A stretch of 64,000 bases of DNA, from contig JADFYG010000027.1 in NCBI GenBank assembly GCA_015233155.1, positions 17,013-81,012 of the forward strand. Direction: 5' to 3'. This DNA is from Candidatus Rifleibacteriota bacterium (lineage in GTDB: Bacteria; Muiribacteriota; Ozemobacteria; Ozemobacterales; Ozemobacteraceae). Made by a program: the position numbers and the translations under genes. Within the stretch, counting starts at the first letter, position 1, and each line of letters begins with the position of its first letter. The notes beneath the pieces are model-generated. The model made no database searches, was not told the DNA's origin, and saw nothing but the letters and a program-made list of their open reading frames with translations. This document shows positions 52,091 through 61,647 of this stretch, piece after piece.

Positions 52091-53548
52091 ATGTCTTTGA
52101 AACAAATAAATCCTGACCTTTTACTCATAGCTCCTCCGCTGCTATGGGGTCAGGAATCCCGTCTCGACATGAAACCACCGCTCAATCTTCTCTATCTCGC
52201 GAGCTGGCTGAATCATAGGGGATTTCATGCCATGATTCTCGATGTGATCTCAGCAGGGGCGCCTCTACATGAGGTACTGGAGTATATCGCAGAGACACGA
52301 CCCCGGTTTATTGGTGTTCCTTTCTATCAGGCAACCAGAGAAACAGCTATCACTTTATGTAAAGAAGTTCGCGAAAAGTTCCCGGATATCTGGGTGGTCG
52401 CCGGAGGACCTTTGGTTACGACGTTTCCTGAAAGCCTTATGTCATGCAACGAAATCGATATGTGTGTATGCGGCGAAGGCGAGCTGACTCTCGAGGAGCT
52501 TATTTCAAGCAACCTTCCATCCCCTAGAAGTGAAGCGGCTGACCGCTCTTGTCTTGCAGGCATTCGGGGGCTGGCCTATTGCGACAACGGCACTCCGATC
52601 TTCACGCCCCCCAGGCCGCCAATCTGGAACCTGGACCATCTGCCGTTTATCGACTTCAATCTCATCGATATTCAACGTTACTTCGCATATCACGATTCGA
52701 TCAATATGTCTTCATGGCTGTTTCTCACGACGTCGCGCGGCTGCTATGCCCGATGCACCTTCTGCGCCACCCCAGTCCTGTGGCCCGGCGGATTGCGTCG
52801 ACAGTCAGTTCCTCGTCTCATGGCCGAGATTGCCCACCAGCGAATGCTTTTTCCCCAATCCCAGTTCGGTTTCATGGACGACTCTTTCTTTTCAGACAAG
52901 ATGTGGCTTAACGATTTTTTCGACGGGATTGTTCACATGAACGTTCGATACTGCTGCATTGGACGAGCGGATCACCTGATGCCGGACGATGTTCGACGAC
53001 TCGCGGATACAGGTTGCATTTATGTCGCCCTTGGAATCGAAACGGGAAATCAAGCGCGTCAGAAAACCCTCAAAAAATACCTCGACCTGGACAAAGTCCG
53101 TACCTCAGTGGCTCTCCTGGCTGAACATAACATTTTCTGCAAATGTTTTTTCATGCTCGGTTTCCCGGACGAAACTCCGGAGGAAATGGTGGAAACCATC
53201 AATTTTGCTGTTGAGTTGAAGCGACTTGGAATGGGCGAATGTAATTTTTTCCCTGTTTCCATCTATCCGGGGACCGAGCTGGCTGCTCAAGCTTCTAAAA
53301 GAACATACACGTCTGTCATATACCAAAAGTCTGATTCTAACCACTCTCGAATATCCGAATCCGGGAAAGATGAAGACATCGGAGAAGCTAAACTTATGCG
53401 ATATGCGAATATCCCCGGGAACGATGTGAACGAGTATTTCACAACGTCTCAACTGCTCGATATCGTCAAACTCGCCTATCACAAAGTCGATTCCGGACAG
53501 GATATTGCGTTACCTGAACTTCCGAAAGTATCGAAACTCCACGTATAA
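52091..53548 (+). CDS. B12-binding-domain radical SAM protein (paralogue)
   Basis: A 485-residue enzyme with the same plan as the 49360-50748 product. A B12-binding-like domain (LLLIAPPLLWGQES) without DxHxxG is followed by the radical SAM motif Cys218-x3-Cys222-x2-Cys225 in SRGCYARCTFCATPVLWPG. The C-terminal part is about 25 residues longer and contains a divergent insertion (about 400-445). It ends 21 bases before the convergent SelO-like gene. It is probably in one transcript with the two preceding radical SAM genes. Confidence 0.9.
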   Translation: MSLKQINPDLLLIAPPLLWGQESRLDMKPPLNLLYLASWLNHRGFHAMILDVISAGAPLHEVLEYIAETRPRFIGVPFYQATRETAITLCKEVREKFPDIWVVAGGPLVTTFPESLMSCNEIDMCVCGEGELTLEELISSNLPSPRSEAADRSCLAGIRGLAYCDNGTPIFTPPRPPIWNLDHLPFIDFNLIDIQRYFAYHDSINMSSWLFLTTSRGCYARCTFCATPVLWPGGLRRQSVPRLMAEIAHQRMLFPQSQFGFMDDSFFSDKMWLNDFFDGIVHMNVRYCCIGRADHLMPDDVRRLADTGCIYVALGIETGNQARQKTLKKYLDLDKVRTSVALLAEHNIFCKCFFMLGFPDETPEEMVETINFAVELKRLGMGECNFFPVSIYPGTELAAQASKRTYTSVIYQKSDSNHSRISESGKDEDIGEAKLMRYANIPGNDVNEYFTTSQLLDIVKLAYHKVDSGQDIALPELPKVSKLHV

Positions 53549-53569
53549 AAATGGTGGCGATGCCAACTG

Positions 53570-55792
53570 TCAGTGGGTCGATGTGTGCAGATCCTTGCAA
53601 ATAATTGGCTTCAACTTGACGGCCTCGCCTCCATGGAAAAAGTGAGCTTCCGCCGGGTCTGTAACCAAACGCGAGAGAGGCAATTGAGGCCCTGTCACGT
53701 GAATCCGGCTTCCCTCACGCTCTATTGAGCAAGAATATCTCTTGCCACCAACCTCCACCTCCCAAGCCTCATGGCCTGCCGCGTGGAATGCTGAATCAGC
53801 ACCCTGACTGGTTTTAGATGTTATCAACTGCTCCAACTCGGGATGACAATCCAGAATCTGCTGCAAACTCGATATGGAGGCTTCTGAAAGCACCGGAATG
53901 CGTAGAAATGTCAGACGAGGTTGATAGAAGCCGTCAGCATTAACAAGATTGGAGGTGTATCCGTTCGTGAATAGATGCAGATCCGCCTGACAACGTCCCC
54001 TGGAATCGTATCGCGGAATTCTGTCGCTTGCCTCCACAATTAGTTTAAGTAGTTCGGAGAACTGCCTGGGCCGGATTTTACCTGACTCGTAATTCTGTAC
54101 CATGGAAACGAGGCTGTCATTCCCGGGCCTGGAGTTCATATAGGTGCGCTCCTCGTTGACGACATATGCGCGAACCATATTCGGTCCAGAGGAGCCTGGC
54201 AATACCCTTTCGATTGAGGAGAGTAATTCATCGTAATCCCTGATGAATCTGATCGCCTGCCTATCGATCGCCATTAATTGTTTCCGTGACGAGACGGCAT
54301 AATCCTTCATCAAAGCCTTCCGGACACTGTTCGGCATGCCGCCTTCCTCGGTCTCCCTGGTTCTTTTAAAATGTCCGACAGGGTTCCTGATAAGACGTAG
54401 CGCACTCTCTTCCCCCACCTTTCCTGATCTTCTGAGAATCGGATATAACCGAAAGAATCGTGACAGATCATACACACTCAGGCTTGAATTATCCTCAGCC
54501 CAGGGTGCAGTTGCCTTGAAGTTCGGATACATTTTCATTGAAAGCACCTGGAACTGCTCCACAAGAGCTGACATAGTTGCGGAATGATCCGGGAAATGCG
54601 CATAAAAATCACTCGAATTCACCCCAACCAGATCCGGAAAGCGCCTTTCGAGCTGGTTTTGTCTTGCCTTGTCGAATGCCAAGTAAACCTCGCTGAGTGG
54701 TACATGATCAGCGTTGATCTGATGATTGACAAGGGCCTTCAATAACTCTTTTTGCCCCAGATACTCGAGTCCGAAAAAATCACTGAGCCAGTTCGGCCTG
54801 TATGACCACTGCGGCGCCCTTCCCCGCACTGCAAAAACGGTGTCATAATCAATCAGATGACCGCCAAGTGAGATGTTTCCAGCTGACCAGCCACCGTGGA
54901 GAATTCGTTCGATGAACTTCTCGGCATCCTGTTTTCCGATGTTTCCGGCAATTTGTAACAGACGATCTCCAGACACAGGTTTATTCGCCTGGAACAGATG
55001 AGTTGGGCGATCGAGCTCTCCATGGTTATCCAGCCTGATGATCATGCCACCTGGAATCTTGTCTTTAAGCCATGGAACGTTCACCTGCTTTTTGATGTCC
55101 ACCACGGCAAGAACAGGGGCGGTCCCCGTCTTCATGTTGTATTGGAGCGCATTCGAACAGATCATTTCCCAAAGAGCGCCGACTAGATCCAGTATGCCAT
55201 TGGAGTGTATGGGATCGCTGGATTTGGCCAGCACGGTTTTCCCGAGTCCCTTGAGGTTGAAACATTCACCCACATATGCGGCCCGACCCGACCCGAGGTT
55301 TCCGGTGAGAGACATGTTCATGGGATCGGCCTGCCGATCAACATAGACCGTGACCGGAAGAGATCCCGGAATACCATCCTTTGGATCAAGACTCAGAAGA
55401 AGATTCCGGCTCACGAATGTCCTGGCCTGATTCTCGCTCAGCATTTTTCCGGCGATATTTCCAAGAAGATCATTCCGGACATAAACTACTCGTACCTTCT
55501 CAGGATCAACAGGATAGGCGTTCATAGTGACAAAAGTCGAGGAACCAAGCCGTTCAACCGCCCCAGGGATTTTATTGATCAGGGCTGCCCAGTCAAAACC
55601 AGGTTCTGCACCGGCACAAGGCAGGATTGTTACAAAAAAAGCAAGAAAGAAGCAGAGTGTCTGGCACAATTGTTCAATGCCTGATCTGAAAGATAGTGTG
55701 ACGCACCTGACAACGGACGATGGCATATTTTTCTTTATCATTGCTTCTACCCCAGCCCCTTTCGATCTCATAGACACAATAGTGGGAACCAC
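53570..55792 (-). CDS. Exported SelO-like (YdiU-related) pseudokinase
   Basis: A 740-residue protein. The N-terminus (about 40-60, QTLCFFLAFFVTILPCAGA) is a signal peptide; ATG 55741 may be the real start. SelO landmarks follow in order: GSGRAAYVGE (168-176), NLKGLGKTVLAKS (179-191, cf. LKGAGKT in SelO), MIIRLDNHGELDR (250-262) and HGGWSAGNISLGGHLIDYD (299-317, cf. HG..NTDNMS..G..IDYGP). Asn306 and Asp315 match the metal ligands, but the Asp before Asn is Gly305. SelO family members AMPylate proteins; an exported member would act in the periplasm, where ATP is scarce. The C-terminal ~400 residues have no recognised domain. Confidence 0.75.
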   Translation of the reverse strand: MVPTIVSMRSKGAGVEAMIKKNMPSSVVRCVTLSFRSGIEQLCQTLCFFLAFFVTILPCAGAEPGFDWAALINKIPGAVERLGSSTFVTMNAYPVDPEKVRVVYVRNDLLGNIAGKMLSENQARTFVSRNLLLSLDPKDGIPGSLPVTVYVDRQADPMNMSLTGNLGSGRAAYVGECFNLKGLGKTVLAKSSDPIHSNGILDLVGALWEMICSNALQYNMKTGTAPVLAVVDIKKQVNVPWLKDKIPGGMIIRLDNHGELDRPTHLFQANKPVSGDRLLQIAGNIGKQDAEKFIERILHGGWSAGNISLGGHLIDYDTVFAVRGRAPQWSYRPNWLSDFFGLEYLGQKELLKALVNHQINADHVPLSEVYLAFDKARQNQLERRFPDLVGVNSSDFYAHFPDHSATMSALVEQFQVLSMKMYPNFKATAPWAEDNSSLSVYDLSRFFRLYPILRRSGKVGEESALRLIRNPVGHFKRTRETEEGGMPNSVRKALMKDYAVSSRKQLMAIDRQAIRFIRDYDELLSSIERVLPGSSGPNMVRAYVVNEERTYMNSRPGNDSLVSMVQNYESGKIRPRQFSELLKLIVEASDRIPRYDSRGRCQADLHLFTNGYTSNLVNADGFYQPRLTFLRIPVLSEASISSLQQILDCHPELEQLITSKTSQGADSAFHAAGHEAWEVEVGGKRYSCSIEREGSRIHVTGPQLPLSRLVTDPAEAHFFHGGEAVKLKPIICKDLHTSTH

Positions 55793-55865
55793 GTTGGCTG
55801 CATTACAGACTTGCAGAAAACATGGAGACTTTTTCGGTCGATTCCACGCAGACCAGACAGATCAT

Positions 55866-57509
55866 TCACTGGCCGGCCCCCGTCATCAGTTTTTTCATGA
55901 GCGGTGTCGTGATAAACATGACAACCGCGGCAACCCCCAGCACCACGGAACATTTCCAGTAGAGGCCGGAATACACAGTAGCAGTATAAACGATGTCATC
56001 TACTTTTTCCTTTTCCACTGATGCAAGGCTCGTTAGAAAGCCGGAGAAATAACCTCCAAGCGATGTTCCCAGAAACCAGGCTCCCATGAGAACTGATGAA
56101 TATCGCTTCGGAGCCAGCGTACTTACGGCTGAAAGTCCCATGGGGAGGATGTTCAACTCGCCCAGAGTGAGAATCCAGATCGCGAGCACGATCCACCAGG
56201 CAGAGGCTTTTTGCCCGCTCGCAGCTATGCCATGAGCGACCCAGGCCAGCAATGCTGAGCTTGCTACGGCACAACACAATGCGAAGACTATTTTCATCGG
56301 AATCGATGGGTTTAGTCCCCTGTCCGCGAGTTTGCCCCACAGCCAGGTGAACAATCCTGCAAAAATGATTACCGCAAGGGAGTTAGGTACCAACGAGAAA
56401 AATGAGGCATCGAGAGGCACGCCAAACAATACTTTATTAAAGTCACGATCAACAAATAGAGTCAGCGAGTTATACATTTGTTTGAAAAACGATTGAAAGC
56501 AGATTGCCGCGAGGATGATGATTAGAATTGCGAAAATAGAATCGCGCTCCTTCTTGTCTTTGGAGAAGAAAGCAAGCAGAAAAATTCCGACTATTATGGC
56601 GATACTTATGTATGTTATGAAAAGTTTGGTTTGTCCGGGATTACTGAACATATGAACCACCAACGCTCCCAGGCATAGCGTGCCCAGAATCAGCCACACA
56701 ATGTTGGAAAACCCAACTACTCGTCTGAATAATACGGGTAAACGCATTATAAATTCTGTGGGAGACCTCCGTACCTGCCGATCTGCATCTTGGCGGGACC
56801 AGCGGCCCTGCTCTGCTTGTGGCATCAACACATCAGGGTCAGCAGCATTATTGGCCAATTCAGGATTTATAATGCGTTCGCCCTGCCCAAAGAGCCTCTC
56901 TGAGTTGAAGCCGTCGGCATCATTGTTATAATGCGGATATCCAAGTTGAAACGCGATGAGACCCAGAAACATCCCACCGGAAGACAGATAAAAACAGTTG
57001 TGCCAGCCAAAGTTTCTGGCGACCCAGGCCATCATGACACCAGCCATAAGCGCGCCTACGTTAATGCCCATATAGAAAAGCGTATAGCCGCTATCGCGGT
57101 GGCTGTCACCTTCCGCATACAGCTTTCCAACCATGACCGATACCGTCGATTTAAGATATCCGGTGCCAAGCGCCACGCACGCCAGTCCCGAAAAGACATA
57201 TGATAATTCTTCACGCCATGCCAGAATCAGATTTCCTATCAGTATCAGAACGCCACCGAAAGAAACCGAATAACGCAATCCAAGCAGCTTATCCGCAATG
57301 AAACCACCCAGGATCGGCGACATGAAAGTGAATGCCATATATGCCCCTGATGCAAGCGCGGCGTCCTTGTCCGGAAGACCCAGTCTGGTAGTGAGATATA
57401 GAACCAGGACGGCCGAGATACCGTAAAAGCTGAAACGTTCCCACATCTCGGTGGCAAACAGGAAAAACAACCCTTTTGGATATTTCTCAGTCATCTTTGG
57501 TTTTCGCAT
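55866..57509 (-). CDS. POT/PTR-family peptide transporter
   Basis: A 547-residue proton-coupled oligopeptide transporter. It shows the POT signature in the first helix (FFLFATEMWERFSFYGISAVL) and the helix 2-3 region GFIADKLLGLRYSVSFGG, with 12-14 hydrophobic helices and a hydrophilic loop near 200-250. It imports di- and tripeptides. It lies downstream of the divergent histidine kinase gene and upstream of the SelO-like gene on the same strand. No partner genes are adjacent. Confidence 0.93.
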   Translation of the reverse strand: MRKPKMTEKYPKGLFFLFATEMWERFSFYGISAVLVLYLTTRLGLPDKDAALASGAYMAFTFMSPILGGFIADKLLGLRYSVSFGGVLILIGNLILAWREELSYVFSGLACVALGTGYLKSTVSVMVGKLYAEGDSHRDSGYTLFYMGINVGALMAGVMMAWVARNFGWHNCFYLSSGGMFLGLIAFQLGYPHYNNDADGFNSERLFGQGERIINPELANNAADPDVLMPQAEQGRWSRQDADRQVRRSPTEFIMRLPVLFRRVVGFSNIVWLILGTLCLGALVVHMFSNPGQTKLFITYISIAIIVGIFLLAFFSKDKKERDSIFAILIIILAAICFQSFFKQMYNSLTLFVDRDFNKVLFGVPLDASFFSLVPNSLAVIIFAGLFTWLWGKLADRGLNPSIPMKIVFALCCAVASSALLAWVAHGIAASGQKASAWWIVLAIWILTLGELNILPMGLSAVSTLAPKRYSSVLMGAWFLGTSLGGYFSGFLTSLASVEKEKVDDIVYTATVYSGLYWKCSVVLGVAAVVMFITTPLMKKLMTGAGQ

Positions 57510-57641
57510 TCTTTTCGTCGAATTTTTCGTATGCTACCCTTGCCAGGATGATATTGTCTACTTGCAGGCATTTCATGGTATAAATACTCATGGTTTTCGA
57601 TTAGCAGTCTTAAATTCAAAAGAGGTTGAGTTGTTTTAATT

Positions 57642-59897
57642 GTGGCGAAAATAGCGAACAAATCAGATTCACCTCAAAAAAATGTAACAAAAAAAACTCT
57701 TTCGGCTCAGAAAGAAAAAAGCATCTCATCTGATGTGAAGTTTGCCGAAGAGGGCGATTTGGGTCCGAATAATGAATCTGCCATCAAACAAGACTCTCTA
57801 ATCTCGAACCTGGAAGATGAGATCAAGAAAGCCAGCGATGAAATCGAAAAAGCCGACAACAACTTGTTGAAAGGCCTGGAGGAGCTTGCTAACACAAACG
57901 AGGAGCTCATAAATTCAAACAAAGAGCTCATATCCAAGAATGAAGAACTTCTATCTTCCAACGAGAAATTGAAAAACTCCCAGGATGAACTCAAAAAGCA
58001 GTTGGAAGAAACCAAAAATGAACTTGATAAACTCATCACTGAAAACAAAGAATCAGACGAAGCACTCCAGTGCATCGAGTGGATGCTGGCAAACAAACCA
58101 TTGTCCTCGTCTGCGGCAAGCCCTGCCGATTCGACCGGCGAACCGGATTATGGTGATCTGACCGAGCATAACCACGATGGAATAATTCTGAAATCCGTCG
58201 GCAAAGATGTTCTGCAAAGCATTACAAGCAATTACATGGATTTACTTGGAACATCAACCGCCATCGTCGAGAAGACCGGCGAGTTTGCTTCCAGAATAGT
58301 CTCTTCGCGTTGGTGCGTTATGATGGACCGGGCCTCAAGAAAGCTATGCGCGACCCCTGACAATGCTGAGGCAATGAACTCCGGGAAATGGCTCTGCTGT
58401 GAATCCTGTATGGTCAATAGCACTAAAGTAGCCATTGCCGCACAAGTCCCGGTGGATACTGAATGTTATGGCGGTATACGCATATATGCAGAGCCGATAT
58501 TTGCCGGCGAAGACATAGTGGGAGCCATCAATTTAGGATACGGTGATCCACCTACAGACCTGGCAAAACTGCAGACAATGGCAGCTTCATACGGACTTGA
58601 TTATCATGACCTTGTTCGAGAGGCCAGGAACTACGACTCGCGCCCATCCTATATCATAGAGTTGGCCAAAAACCGGTTGCATTCATCAGCCAAACTCCTC
58701 GGAAGCTTGATTGCCCACAAGATATTCGAAGATGACCTGCAAAGATTAAAAGAGATCTCCTTAAGGGCCCATGTAACAAAGAGCGAGTTCGCAGCAAACA
58801 TGAGCTACGAAATACGAACACCAATGAATAGTGTGATGGGCCTGCTCCAGCTGCTTCAAACCACAGAACTGAAAGCAGAGCAAAAACAATTTGTTGAAGA
58901 GGCGATTACCTCAACCAACAACCTTCTCGGAATCATCAATGACGTCATAGACCTGGCAAAACTGGATATCAGAAAAGGCGAGATAAGAGAAGAGCCTTTT
59001 GAACTCAGGGAGATGATGAATTCTTTGCCAAAGCTGTTTGCCGAACAAGCGCAACGCAAAGGAATCCATCTCAAAAGCATTATTGATTCAGCACTTCCCC
59101 AAATAATAATTGCCGATGAGCTGCGAATCAGACGCGTGCTTTTCAATATCCTGGAAAATGCGCTTCAATTTACCGAAAATGGCGACATAGACATTAAAGT
59201 CAAACGCTTAAATGACCGCCTTCACTTTGTCGTTTCCGACACAGGTATCGGCATGCCGAAAGATTTGGTCAAATATATATTCGAACCATTAGTCCAGACT
59301 GACGGATCATTTACGAAGCGATTTAAAGGGTCCGGATTCGGACTGAGTATTGTCAGACATCTTGTTGAGTTAATGAATGGTTCAGTCGGAGTGGAAAGCA
59401 TCGAGGGAAAAGGCACCACGGTGTTCTTTGATATTCCTTTCCGAACTGCTGACAAAGCCCTGGCGACACCCATCCCACTCAATGAAGCAAAAGCTGCCGA
59501 GCATTCAAGTTATAAAATTCTTCTTGTCGAGGATGATAAAACGAACAGAATGGTGGCCTCTCTTTTCCTTCAGAAGAAAGGTCACACAATCATATTAGCC
59601 CAGAATGGTCAGGAATGCCTTGACAAATTGCTGGAGAACGATGTCGACATTATCCTTATGGACATTCAGATGCCTGTGATGAATGGCATTGAAGCGACGA
59701 AGGAAATCAGGAGTAATTCCGCTTTCAAAAAGAAGGCAAACATACCGATTATCGCATTGACTGCGCATGCGAATCCAGGAGATCGCGCGGAGTTCATTGA
59801 CGCCGGCATGGACGACTATTTAAGCAAGCCTATAAATTTAAAAAAGCTTACTGAGGCAATTGAGTTATTGCTGCAAAATAAAAAGAGTTTGATGTAA
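57642..59897 (+). CDS. PocR-domain hybrid sensor kinase lacking the phospho-acceptor His
   Basis: A 751-residue cytosolic protein. A long coiled coil (about 50-145) precedes a PocR sensory domain (about 155-330, with RASRKLCATPDN, CCESCMVNS, CYGGIRIYAEPIF). The HisKA-like region reads FAANMSYEIRTPMNSVMG: Tyr389 (codon TAC 58806-58808) replaces the invariant His of the H-box. The HATPase_c is intact (ILENALQFTENGD, VSDTGIGMPKDL, GSGFGLSIVRHL). A receiver domain with Asp674 (IILMDIQMPVMNG) closes it. ATP binding is probably kept but autophosphorylation at the usual site is impossible. GTG start without clear ribosome site. Confidence 0.92.
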   Translation: MAKIANKSDSPQKNVTKKTLSAQKEKSISSDVKFAEEGDLGPNNESAIKQDSLISNLEDEIKKASDEIEKADNNLLKGLEELANTNEELINSNKELISKNEELLSSNEKLKNSQDELKKQLEETKNELDKLITENKESDEALQCIEWMLANKPLSSSAASPADSTGEPDYGDLTEHNHDGIILKSVGKDVLQSITSNYMDLLGTSTAIVEKTGEFASRIVSSRWCVMMDRASRKLCATPDNAEAMNSGKWLCCESCMVNSTKVAIAAQVPVDTECYGGIRIYAEPIFAGEDIVGAINLGYGDPPTDLAKLQTMAASYGLDYHDLVREARNYDSRPSYIIELAKNRLHSSAKLLGSLIAHKIFEDDLQRLKEISLRAHVTKSEFAANMSYEIRTPMNSVMGLLQLLQTTELKAEQKQFVEEAITSTNNLLGIINDVIDLAKLDIRKGEIREEPFELREMMNSLPKLFAEQAQRKGIHLKSIIDSALPQIIIADELRIRRVLFNILENALQFTENGDIDIKVKRLNDRLHFVVSDTGIGMPKDLVKYIFEPLVQTDGSFTKRFKGSGFGLSIVRHLVELMNGSVGVESIEGKGTTVFFDIPFRTADKALATPIPLNEAKAAEHSSYKILLVEDDKTNRMVASLFLQKKGHTIILAQNGQECLDKLLENDVDIILMDIQMPVMNGIEATKEIRSNSAFKKKANIPIIALTAHANPGDRAEFIDAGMDDYLSKPINLKKLTEAIELLLQNKKSLM

Positions 59898-59934
59898 TTC
59901 TGTTCGATTTTATTTTCCGGTTTAAGTTACAACA

Positions 59935-61254
59935 ATGCCGGCGTTCGAGATAGAGAGATTAGAAAGGATATCGAGTCAGTTGAATCAAAGAATATCCGGG
60001 AATCCGTGGTTATTCGTTCCCGCCCTCTATTTTCTAGAGGGTATTCCATATTTTATTGTCAGCACCGTTTCGGTAACCATGTTCAAGAAGATGGGAGTTT
60101 CAAACGCCGAGATCGGCCTTTGGACCAGCCTCATCACATGGCCATGGGTACTGAAAATGTTGTGGGGACCTTTGGTGGAATCTCACTCAACGAAGCGTCA
60201 CTGGATTTTCGGAACCCAACTCCTGATATTTGTCATGATGCTTGCTGAATCGTTTTCCATTGTACAAGGTTCGTTTTTGAATCTGACTCTCATGGTTCTG
60301 ACTCTCATGGCTTTTTTATCAGCAACCCACGATATAGCTGCCGACGGCTTTTATCTGCTTGCCTTATCGGACAGAGACCAGGCTTACTTCGTTGGCATCC
60401 GTGGAACTGCCTATCGTTTGGCCAACATCTTCTGCAACGGAGGACTGATTTATCTGGCCGGGCGGCTTGAAATGCTGCCCGATGCGTCGATACCGTCAGC
60501 ATGGCAAAAAGTATTATGGATCGGAACAGCACTGTATGCAGTGCTTGTACTTGTAAATTATATGGCTATGCCTCAGCCCGGGGGCGATGCTGACCGTCGG
60601 GAAAGCCTTCCATTTCGTGAAGCTTTCATCGAGTATTTTTCCCAGTCTCGACTCTACATCATTATTGCATTCATCCTGTTCTATCGTTTCGGAGAAGCAA
60701 TGGTCGTAAAAATGTCGAATCCTTTTCTGCTCGATGCGATTGCCAGGGGTGGATTGGGGCTTTCCACCAGTGACGTCGGATTTATCGGCGGCGTGGTTGG
60801 AGTCACGGCGCTGACTCTGGGAGGAATAATCGGAGGGATGTCCATCGCCCGCTACGGCCTGAAGCGATGTATTTGGCCCATGGTGCTTTCGATGAACATT
60901 CCTATCGCCCTGTATGTCTGGGCAGCCTGGACACAACCAGACAAAGTATGGGCAAATCTGGTGGTTGGTGTCGATAATTTTGGCTACGGTTTTGGTTTTG
61001 CGGCATACATGGTTTATTTGATGTCAGTCACGCGGAATTCACGCTATCCAACAGCGAACTATGCAATCTCTACTGGATTGATGGCACTTGGGGCTATGCT
61101 CGCCGGCATCATAAGTGGATATTTACAGGAGCATCTGGGTTACACAGGGTTCTTTGTGGCCACTTTACTGCTTTCCATTCCCGGAATGAGCGTCCTGCCT
61201 TTTTTACCAATTGAAAGCACTGATCAGCCCAACGTGCTAGAGAAAGCTCATTGA
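59935..61254 (+). CDS. AmpG-like MFS transporter
   Basis: A 439-residue major facilitator protein with 12 hydrophobic helices. The opening LYFLEGIPYFIVSTVSVTMFKKMGVSNAE and LITWPWVLKMLWGPLVESHS match the AmpG/PAT family, which imports anhydro-muropeptides or acetyl-CoA-like compounds. It begins 38 bases after the hybrid kinase. If AmpG-like, it would serve recycling of the products of the lytic transglycosylase encoded at 31.6 kb. No ampD or nagZ is in view. Confidence 0.82.
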   Translation: MPAFEIERLERISSQLNQRISGNPWLFVPALYFLEGIPYFIVSTVSVTMFKKMGVSNAEIGLWTSLITWPWVLKMLWGPLVESHSTKRHWIFGTQLLIFVMMLAESFSIVQGSFLNLTLMVLTLMAFLSATHDIAADGFYLLALSDRDQAYFVGIRGTAYRLANIFCNGGLIYLAGRLEMLPDASIPSAWQKVLWIGTALYAVLVLVNYMAMPQPGGDADRRESLPFREAFIEYFSQSRLYIIIAFILFYRFGEAMVVKMSNPFLLDAIARGGLGLSTSDVGFIGGVVGVTALTLGGIIGGMSIARYGLKRCIWPMVLSMNIPIALYVWAAWTQPDKVWANLVVGVDNFGYGFGFAAYMVYLMSVTRNSRYPTANYAISTGLMALGAMLAGIISGYLQEHLGYTGFFVATLLLSIPGMSVLPFLPIESTDQPNVLEKAH

Positions 61255-61327
61255 TTTTTTACCTGCGAGATGCCCGCAATCCATACATGTCAGCGTCACT
61301 CTTCAGCGATACGCATCGTTTCATTGT

Positions 61328-61624
61328 TCACAACTGATATTTTTCTAAATCGACGTCTCCATTGCGGTCGAAAGAAATTCCTTCTGCTTCCAAAAGGGCT
61401 CTTTGAAGGTCACCATGAGTGTGGCCCAGGGAAATTCCTCCCCGTGAGTTTATGACTCTATGCCATGGCAGATCATATTTTTCGGAACATGAAGACAGAA
61501 TGCGGCTGACCTGACGAGCACCTCTGGGATTGCCGCAAAGGCGGGCGATTTGACCATAAGTGGCAACATTCCCTGCCGGGATAGCCCGGACAATCGCCAG
61601 CACCTGTTCTGTAAAATGCATCAT
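61328..61624 (-). CDS. Alkyltransferase-like (ATL) DNA-damage recognition protein
   Basis: A 98-residue protein with the MGMT C-terminal fold. Trp54 replaces the alkyl-acceptor Cys in the active-site sequence, which reads LPWHRVINSRG (PCHRV in true methyltransferases). ATYGQIARLCGNPRGARQVSRIL is the conserved DNA-binding helix with the base-flipping Arg. ATL proteins bind O6-alkylguanine and flag it for nucleotide-excision repair rather than repairing it themselves. It is solitary here. Confidence 0.94.
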   Translation of the reverse strand: MMHFTEQVLAIVRAIPAGNVATYGQIARLCGNPRGARQVSRILSSCSEKYDLPWHRVINSRGGISLGHTHGDLQRALLEAEGISFDRNGDVDLEKYQL

Positions 61625-61647
61625 GGCAGAAAAATTACGAACATATT

